Below, one piece after another: positions 56,786 to 64,000 of a stretch of DNA of 64,000 nt. Under the pieces are notes generated by a model. It saw nothing but the letters and a program-made list of their open reading frames with translations, was not told the origin of the DNA and made no database searches. Each line of letters begins with the position of its first letter. Position 1 is the stretch's first letter. The position numbers were made by a program, and so were the translations under genes. Source of the DNA: Chimonanthus salicifolius (lineage: Eukaryota; Streptophyta; Magnoliopsida; Laurales; Calycanthaceae); the NCBI GenBank assembly GCA_013350335.1, contig CM023540.1:2108001-2172000 (forward strand), in the 5' to 3' direction.

Positions 56786-57059
56786 GAAATCGGAAGAATG
56801 AATCTTTCGAAATTAGATTAAGACGGTTTCACGTCTCACTGATGGATAAGAATCCCAACTGACCGACTCTTTGGAGTCCGCTGCACGGAGGCCGGATTAA
56901 TTTACTTCATTAGACTCAGACTAAAGCATTCAATCTGAGAGCAACATTTGACGAAAAGGAATGATAGCAAGGGAAGGACAATCACTCTAAGTTGGATTTA
57001 TCAAACGTAGCAAGATAGGGCTTATTTCCCCCAAAAATGAGAAACAATATTTGATATGT

Positions 57060-57345
57060 AGGAAAAATTTCCCCGTTTTCCCCAAAACAAAGTATGCTTA
57101 TTTGGTAATTTTTCCCCAAATTGAAATGGAACATTGATACTTAGGAAGTTTTCCCCCAAAACAAAGTGTACTTATTTGGCAATTTTTCCCCAAATTGAAA
57201 AGGAACATTGATACTTAGGAAGTTTTCCCCCAAAACAAAGTATGCTTATTTGGCAATTTTTCCCCAAAATGAAAAAGAACATTTGATGCTTAGGAGGCTT
57301 TCCCCCAAAACTAAGTATGCTTATTTGGTAAATTTCCCCAAGACA
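57060..57345 (+). repeat. Leader tandem repeat of the second element
   Basis: The same unit of about 74 bp as at 40380-40775, here four units, ahead of gag. Confidence 0.88.
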
Positions 57346-57403
57346 TGAAAACGCCGATTTTATGAAGGAACTAAGTCAATAAATGTTTTCGATGACTTAG
57401 GAA

Positions 57404-58452
57404 ATGCCTCCAAAGAGAAGGACTCGCCAAAACCCATGGGTGGAGGAAGAGGTGTAACCACCTCATCAGGAAGAAGGGGTACAGCCGCCTTATTAGGAGG
57501 AAGGGGGAAACAGAGCGAACATCCCCGTAGTGCCTCCCGAGTTGTAAGACTTAGTTCAAGCGGCTGTCGCTTCTGCTCTACAACAGCACTTGAGCGGAAA
57601 TACGACCACCAGTGACTCAAACGATCGAAGGATGGTCAAGGATTTTCAGCAGCAACGTCCCCCTTACTTCAGCGGGAAATAAGGGCCTGCCGGAGCATAA
57701 AACTGGTTGAGGAAAGTTACTCAGATCTTGTCCCTACTAAAGATCTCGAGTCATGAGGACAAGATCTTGTTGGCTTCCTCACAACTGATAGACGATGCCG
57801 GCAAGTGGTGGGTGGTAGTAGAGCGATAGCGGGCGCTCATTCTTGAAGGGAGAGGACTGCTATGACATGGGAGCAGTTCTCAGCCATGTTTTTAGACCAC
57901 TACTTCCCCGAAGAGGAGAAGGAGTGCCATATCCAGGCGTTTATATCTCTGGTACAAGGCAACATGACAGTGGCAGCGTACTGCCAAGAGTACCTTCATT
58001 TGTCCTGCTATGCCCTATTTATGGTGGACACGGAGTACCGGAGGGCCCATAAATTTGAGCGGGGCCTTCGGCCGAGCATTAGAGCCAGGGTGACCATCTT
58101 CAAAGCACTTACACTGGTAGAGGTGGTCAGTAGGGCCACTATAGTGGAGTAGGAGATGGCCGAGATAGTGCGGTTTGACAGCCGCCGAGGTCAGAGTGGG
58201 AGGAGTACATTTCAACCCAACAAGAAGTTCCGCCCAAACTTTAGCAGACCTTCACCTTCCACTGGGTCCACAGGGGGCTTTCGCCCCAATCAACCCTCCC
58301 CATTAGCATCAGTCACTCAGGTTCCCCGGGGTGGGAACACATGCTGCCAGTGTGGCCAACAGGGCCACTTCAAAAAGGAATGTCCGCAGAGTAGCAGACC
58401 CTCTTATTCCAGGGGTTCCTTCCGGCCCCCAGCTAGACCAGCTCAGTCATGA
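57404..58452 (+). pseudogene. gag: gag of the second element, broken
   Basis: Starts MPPKRRTRQNPWV, the usual Gag opening (Pro at residue 2, where the first element has Leu). Stops occur at codon 18 (57455-57457), at the GAG-TTG-TAA position shared with the first element (57545), near 57680 and near 58149. The core WEQFSAMFLDHYFPEEEKEC and the basic region are recognisable. The CCHC knuckle CCQCGQQGHFKKEC (near 58341-58382) is intact, unlike in the first element. The frame ends at a TGA at 58450. Confidence 0.9.
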
Positions 58453-58482
58453 GGAACCAGGGCCTACAACCAGGCGGGATGG

Positions 58483-61400
58483 GTGCCTAACCCCACGGGA
58501 TCTAGACGGCTCTATACCTTGGCTCCTCCAGCAGCAGTGGGTCACTCCGTGATTCAAGGTATGGCCGTAGTTGGTAGTTCCTATGCTTTTGCGCTATTTG
58601 ATTCTAGAGCTTCCCATTCATTTGTATCTGCTGCATTCATATCTGCTACGGGCACATTAGTACAGAAACTGTCCACATCACTCACTATTGTATCCCCCGT
58701 CGGAGACACATCTTTGGGACTTATATGCACCGCTGTGAACACTGAACTCGCTGGATTCCGATTCGAGTTCAACTATCTGGTACTCAACATTACTGAGTAC
58801 GATATTATTTTTGGCATGGACTGGTTGGCTAGCTTTCAGGCCAATATAGATTGCCATCTTTGTAGGGTGATATTTTGGTCACCCGAGGGAAAGCGGTATG
58901 TGGTGCATGTTGACAGACAAGGCATCCCTAGGAGGCTGCAGGAAGAGTTGAACCACTTTGCCTTGAACAACATCAGATTAGACAAGGCACCAGTGGCTGA
59001 ACTTCTGGTGGTAGTGACAGACAACGTGGAGGTATTCTCAACAGAGCTCCCTGGTTTGCCACCCAAGAGGGAGATAGACTTTGAGATCAAGTTATATTCG
59101 GGCACTGCTCCAGTATCATTGCCACATTACAGGATGGCACTAGCTGAGATGTTCGAGTTGAAGAAGCAGATTGATGATCTACTCAGATTGGGGTTCATCC
59201 GGAACAGCACATCATCATGGGGAGCCCCAGTGTTATTTGTGAAGAAGAAGGACGGTACCCTTCGGATGTGTGTAGACTATAGAAAGTTGAACCAGCTGAC
59301 CGTCAAGAACAAATACCTTTTGCCCAGGATCGACGATTTATTTGATCAACTTAGGGGTTCCACTCACTTCTCTAAGATTGATCTGTTGTCCGGTTACCAT
59401 CAAATCCGGGTTAGAGAGGAGGACATAGAGAAGACAGCTTTCAGGACACAGTATGGTCTATATGAGTATGTGGTCATGCCATTTGGACTTACAAATGCAC
59501 CGGCTATGTTCATGGATCTGATGAACCGGATCTTCCGTCCTTACTTGGATCAGTTTGTGATTGTAGTCATTGATGATATTCTGGTCTATTCCAAAAGTTA
59601 GGAGGAACATGCTGAGCACTTGCGGATAGTCTTGGACACCTTGAGGAAGAACCAATTGTATGCCAAAGCTAGCAAGTGTGAGTTCTGGCTCTCCGAGGTC
59701 ATCTTCTTGGGGCATATTATATCAGCAGAAGGTATAACTGTAGACCCGGCTAAGGTGGCGGCAGTGAGAGAGTGGAAAGCACTGACGAATGTGACCGAGA
59801 TCCGTATTTCCCTGGGATTGGCCGGTTACTATCGGAAATTCATCATGGACTTCTCCAAGATTGCATCTCCACTTACCCGACTCACTCAGAAAGGAGTCAA
59901 GTTTGAGTGGTCAGATCTGTGCAATCGGAGATTTGAGGAGCTAAAGGAGAGGCTTACAACTGCTCCTATTCTGAGCTTGCCGGAAAGAGGCAAGGGCTAT
60001 GAGGTGTACTGTGATGCTTCAGGAGAGGGACTTGGGTGTTCTCTCACTCAAAGTCAGCGTATAGTGGCTTATGGTTCAAGACAGCTGAAGATTCATGAAC
60101 GCCACTATCCCACACATGATCTGGAGCTCCCCACAGTAGTCTTCGCTCTCAAAAGCTGGAGACACTACCTTTATGGCGAGAAGTTTGAGGTGTTCTCAGA
60201 TCACAAAAGCCTGAAATATCTATTTGATCAGAAGGAGCTCAATATGAGACAGCGCAGATGGATGGAATATCTGCAAGATTATGAGTTCGCGCTTCGGTAT
60301 CATCCGGGCAAGGCGAACAAGGTGGCGGATGCCCTCAGCCGCATGTCACATGCGACAGTAGCCAGTTTGATCTGGACGGAATGGGATATGCTGAACACCA
60401 TCCGAGAGTTCAACTTGTATATCAAGAACCATGGGAGTATGTACAATCTGATCATACGGTCCAACATGGTCTCCAAGATTGAACAAGAGCAATGGACAGA
60501 TCCAGAGGTGGAGGAGATTTGGGCCAAGATGTCTGCCGGTGAGGTTGTACCAGAATGGGAACTACGACCAGGACAGGGGTCTTGTGTTCCGAGGCAAGAC
60601 ATATGTGCCTAAGAGCTGCAGAAGAGAGTTATTGATTGAGGCACACCAAACCAAGCTCTCTATTCATCCGGGCAGCACCAAGATGTATCATGATCTTAAG
60701 AGGCACTATTGGTGGCATGGACTCAAGAGAGATGTGGCAGAGTTTGTTGCTCACTGCGTAACTTGTCAGTGGGTTAAGGCGGAACATCAGAAGCCACCAG
60801 GTTTACTCAAACCCTTACCATTGCCGGAGTGGAAATGGGAAGCACATCTCCATGGATTTTGTGATAGAGTTGCCAGGGTCATCAAAGGGCAACGATGCGA
60901 TATTGGTCGTGGTGGACCGATTGACCAAGTCTGCGCATTTCCTTCCCGTCAAGATGACAGATTCATCTAAGACCTTGGGTTGACGGTACATCCGGGATAT
61001 CATCAGACTACATGGCATTCCCCTGACTATTGTGTCCTACAGAGATGGCCGATTCACTAGCACAGAGCATGCAGACGGCTATGGGGACCGATGTATTGAC
61101 TAGCACAGCATTCCACCCACAGACTGATGGACAGTGGGAGACGATACAAACGTTGGAGGATATGTTGAGAGCATGTATGCTAGACTTCAAGGGTGGATGG
61201 GAGGATCACTTACCACCGGTGGAGTTCTCGTACAACAAAAGTTACCAGGCAAGCCTTCAGATGGCTCCATTTGAGGCCTTGTATGGTAGGCCATGCAGAT
61301 CACCAGTGTGCTGGACAGAGGCCGGTGAGCCTGCACTGATTGGACCCGAGTTGGTTGTGGAGACCAAGGTACAGATCAAGTTGATACGGCAGCACCTACT

Positions 61401-61843
61401 TTCTGCGCAGAGTCGTCAGAAGAGCTACGCCGACAAGAGGAGAAGGTTCCTTGAGTTTGAGGTGGGAGACTTGGTGTTCTTCAAAGTCTCACCACGGAAG
61501 GGACACATGAGGTTTGGGAAGAAGGGGAAGCTGTCGCGTAGATTTGTGGGGCCGTTTCCAATCTTGAAGAGGGTGGGGGAGGTAGCTTATCAGTTGGTGC
61601 TTCCTCATGTTGAGGAAGTACAACAACGATCCTTCACATGTGTTGAACGTGCAAGACGTCGATGTGCAAAGTGACATGACTTATGTGGAGAAGCCGGTCA
61701 GAGTGATCGGGAAAGAACAAAGGGTGCTACGGAACCGCGCCATTCAGTTTGTCAAGGTGGTATGGGAACGACATGGCAATGAGGAAGCCACCTGGGAACT
61801 TGAGTCAGAAATGAGAGCCGCTCATCCGGAGCTTTTCGTATGA
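58483..61843 (+). pseudogene. pol: pol of the second element (AP-RT-RH-INT-chromodomain), broken
   Basis: One 372-codon frame (58483-59601) covers protease ([12 protein letters not shown], again DSR) and RT through [12 protein letters not shown] and VIDD, where the residue before IDD is Val rather than Phe/Tyr. A TAG follows at 59599. A 330-codon frame (59620-60612) covers the RT thumb region and a complete RNase H ([27 protein letters not shown]). A one-base insertion near 60575 shifts the integrase; the zinc domain HPGSTKMYHDLKRHYWWHG with CVTCQW is readable. The second catalytic Asp is Tyr (VSYRDGRF) and there is a small deletion after RFTS. The chromodomain (61690-61843) is intact with WERHGNEEATWELE, but about 40 bp are deleted before it. 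Confidence 0.93.
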
Positions 61844-61905
61844 GTTGTTTGGAACCCTACTTCGCTCGAATTTTCGGGACGAAAATTTCAAAAAGAGGTT
61901 TATAT

Positions 61906-64000
61906 TGTAATAGCCCGGATTTTTAAATCAATACATATATGGCTAATATTTATTTTAATGGTTGAAATTTAGAATTTTGACGGAATGAATGGTAAATGGA
62001 TCAAAATTTGGACAATGGCCGATTAATTTCACTTAAATGGGTCAATGATGGTTAATTGGGTCAAGGATGGTCAATTGGGTCAAATACCCATTTGGGACCC
62101 AATGGGTCAAGATGGTTTGAGCATTAGGGTAAATGGGTAGGAGGTGAACTTAATTGGGCCATGGGCCAAAGGTGATCCAATTAGATGGAATGGATTGAAG
62201 TGATTAAGAATCACCTAAGTTAAATTGGAAATTACCCGAGTGTTATGGTTTAGTGGGGCCCACCTCCACTTCATCAAGTGAGGTGGCGTGTGGACCATGA
62301 CTTAGGTGGGGCCGACCACCATGGTTGACTTGGTCAACCATGGGTTTTCAAAGGTAAATTAAGGAGGATCAAGGTAAATTGAGTTGAATTAATTAATGAA
62401 AATTACTAAGTTAATCTTGATTAAACCAATGTAGCATGATCAAGTGGGGCCCACCTCCACCTCATCAAGTGGGGTGGTGGGTTGGCTAAGGAATTGGTGG
62501 GGCCGGCCACCATGGTTGACTTGGTCTACCATGGGTGGATTCATGGAGAAATTAAAAGGGAAAGACATGGAATTAAATTAAGTAATCAAATGACCTAAGT
62601 TAAGAATCAAATTAATTAAGTAAATGGGGTGAGTCAACTAGGAAATGGGTGAGTCAAATGGGTGATTTCCATCTCATTTGACCCACCCAAACTTAGATCA
62701 CCAAAACCGTTGGCCATGGAAGAGTGGTATGGCTAAGACAAGATCCATGAAATGGGGGCTAACTTGGGCATGCATTGGCCCATGGTGGGTTGGTTGTTCC
62801 ATCCCATCCCCAACCACCACCACTAAGGGACAATGGGCCTTAGATTAAGGGTATGCAAGGCCATGCACCCATTAGCTTGGTCAAGGGGCTCATGGGGAAG
62901 ACTCCACCTTAATGAGGGTGGAGTCTAACCCAAGCAACCCAAGTTGAGATGGAAAAGACTAAGGTTTCATCTCATTTCCATCTCTCCATCTCTCACTCCC
63001 TCTCCTAGCTGTCCTCTCCTCTCTTCCAAAGACCAAAAGAAGAGAAAGAAACTTAGAAGAAAAGAGAAGAACCTAAGCTTGGCCGATCACACCTTCAAGA
63101 TCCAAGACTTGAGATATTTTCCCATTCTCTCCGCCTGTCCCTCTCTCAAACCTACTCCATCTTGGCCGAACCAGCCCTTGGAGATTTTATTGGTTCAAGC
63201 TCACCCATTGGCCGAACATCAAGGAGAAAGAAGGAAGGAGAAAGGCTAAGGATCAAGAGGAGCAAGAGGAAACCGGAGGAGTCGCGGGATAGGTAAGTTG
63301 CACTCAACAAGATGTTATTTTTTTAGGAATTAAAGGAAGTCATGAAGGTCCATTTTCTTGGGTTGAAAAGTGGCCAAAACATTATGGGCCATGGATTTAA
63401 AATCCATCCAAGAAAGGGATAGGACATGGACAAACCCTAACGGATAAGGTAGGCTATGAAGAATGAAACAAATAAGGACATTATGTATGTATATGGATTA
63501 TGCATGCATGCATGGCAATGATGGGTAAAAGACCATGGTTCGGCCATTGCATGGCCGGACCCTAACTGTTATGGAGATACGGAAAGGACCCCATGCATGA
63601 TTAAAATAAGGTGTATAGTCTAAGATTTATGGTTTGGCCTTCGCATGGCCAAACCCTAGGCTTCTATGTATGTGGATTAAAAGGACAAAAGAAGTGGATT
63701 CGATGAGGTTCGGTCATGGTATATGGCCGAACCCCATCAAGTGAATCTAACCATTGGATGTGGATTTTTAAGGAAGATGATGAACCATAGGGTTCGGCCA
63801 TCCATGGAGGTGTACTAGTAATTTTAATGGGTGAAAAGATGGAAAATGATGAAGAATGTTGATGGTTTTAAATGGATTTTAAGTGTTGTAAACAATGTTT
63901 TAAAAGGATGGAAATAATGGTAAACCATGGACCATGGGTTCGACCATGTTGTATGGCCGAACCCCATGGGGAAGTTTTGGTGGATTTAAATATTTTGGAA
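61906..64000 (+). repeat. 3' LTR of the second element, cut by the window end
   Basis: It starts TGTAATAGCCC and extends at least 2095 bp. It has the GGTCAA cluster, the W-box palindrome (62319-62343) and hairpins at 63537-63561, 63631-63655, 63707-63733 and 63936-63964. At 63790-63802 only the left arm of a hairpin remains. An open frame at 62944-63249 is pyrimidine/purine-tract LTR sequence, not a gene. Confidence 0.93.

Larger units (their letters stand above)
53493..64000 (+). mobile_element. Second Tekay-like element, 5'-truncated LTR, runs off the window
   Basis: Same family and orientation as the element at 36270. Its 5' LTR starts inside the LTR (equivalent to about 36846) and abuts broken viral ORF1, with no target duplication at this edge. 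The internal region (56772-61905) is collinear with the first element, and the 3' LTR begins TGTAATAGCCC at 61906 and is cut by the window end. It carries its own set of stops and frameshifts, but several in common with the first element. Confidence 0.95.

Noticed and set aside
62944..63249. 101-codon frame in the 3' LTR
   Set aside because: The same LTR region in three other copies is not open in this frame; it is a pyrimidine/purine tract.

Overview
The window is repeat-dense nuclear DNA of a plant, almost certainly a flowering plant. It contains no recognisable host gene, tRNA or rRNA. Everything that can be identified belongs to two kinds of reverse-transcribing element: (i) several decayed, rearranged copies of an endogenous pararetrovirus (EPRV, family Caulimoviridae) and (ii) Ty3/gypsy chromovirus LTR retrotransposons with very long LTRs (3.3-4.2 kb), a C-terminal chromodomain and Tekay/Del-like features, present as near-complete elements, solo LTRs and nested fragments. 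The host species cannot be named from the sequence.

Layout. 1-4232 is a minus-strand LTR (its 3' tip lies just outside the window) nested in an older minus-strand LTR remnant (4233-6415), which in turn sits in the reverse transcriptase region of EPRV copy 1 (minus strand, 6416-12223). At 12223/12224 the viral DNA flips to the plus strand: EPRV copy 2 (12224 to about 21571) is longer than one genome and terminally redundant, giving a genome unit of about 8.1 kb. At about 21571 it flips again to EPRV copy 3 (minus, to about 35460), which is split by two minus-strand solo LTRs (25485-28751 with TSD TCTAA; 31432-34730). A 0.73 kb array of 9-bp repeats (35461-36191) lies between copy 3 and plus-strand EPRV copy 4 (36192-53492). 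Copy 4 was opened by a complete Tekay-like element (36270-49223, TSD ATTCT). A second element of the same family (53493 to the window end), with a truncated 5' LTR, is fused to the broken end of copy 4.

The virus. The gene order read across copies is: tRNA-Met primer site (TGGTATCAGAGC), promoter with a TATATAAGGAG box, small ORF A (about 70 aa), small ORF B (78 aa), ORF1 polyprotein (30K-type movement protein, coat protein with CCHC knuckle, aspartic protease, reverse transcriptase, RNase H), then ORF2 (about 400 codons, function unknown) overlapping the end of ORF1 by 11 nt. The ORF1/ORF2 plan recalls florendoviruses, but the two small upstream ORFs make that assignment provisional. Every long viral ORF is broken by stops, frameshifts, deletions or insertions; no copy is intact.

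The most unusual signal is in the LTRs. About 50 copies of a short perfect or near-perfect hairpin (core GGGTTCGGCCAT, 4-5 nt, ATGGCCGAACCC) are scattered through all eight LTR segments in both subfamilies. Some copies carry paired compensatory changes, and many insertion/deletion differences between LTR copies fall on the hairpins. The LTRs also hold clustered WRKY-type W-box cores, including a 25-bp palindrome built from two inverted W-boxes.
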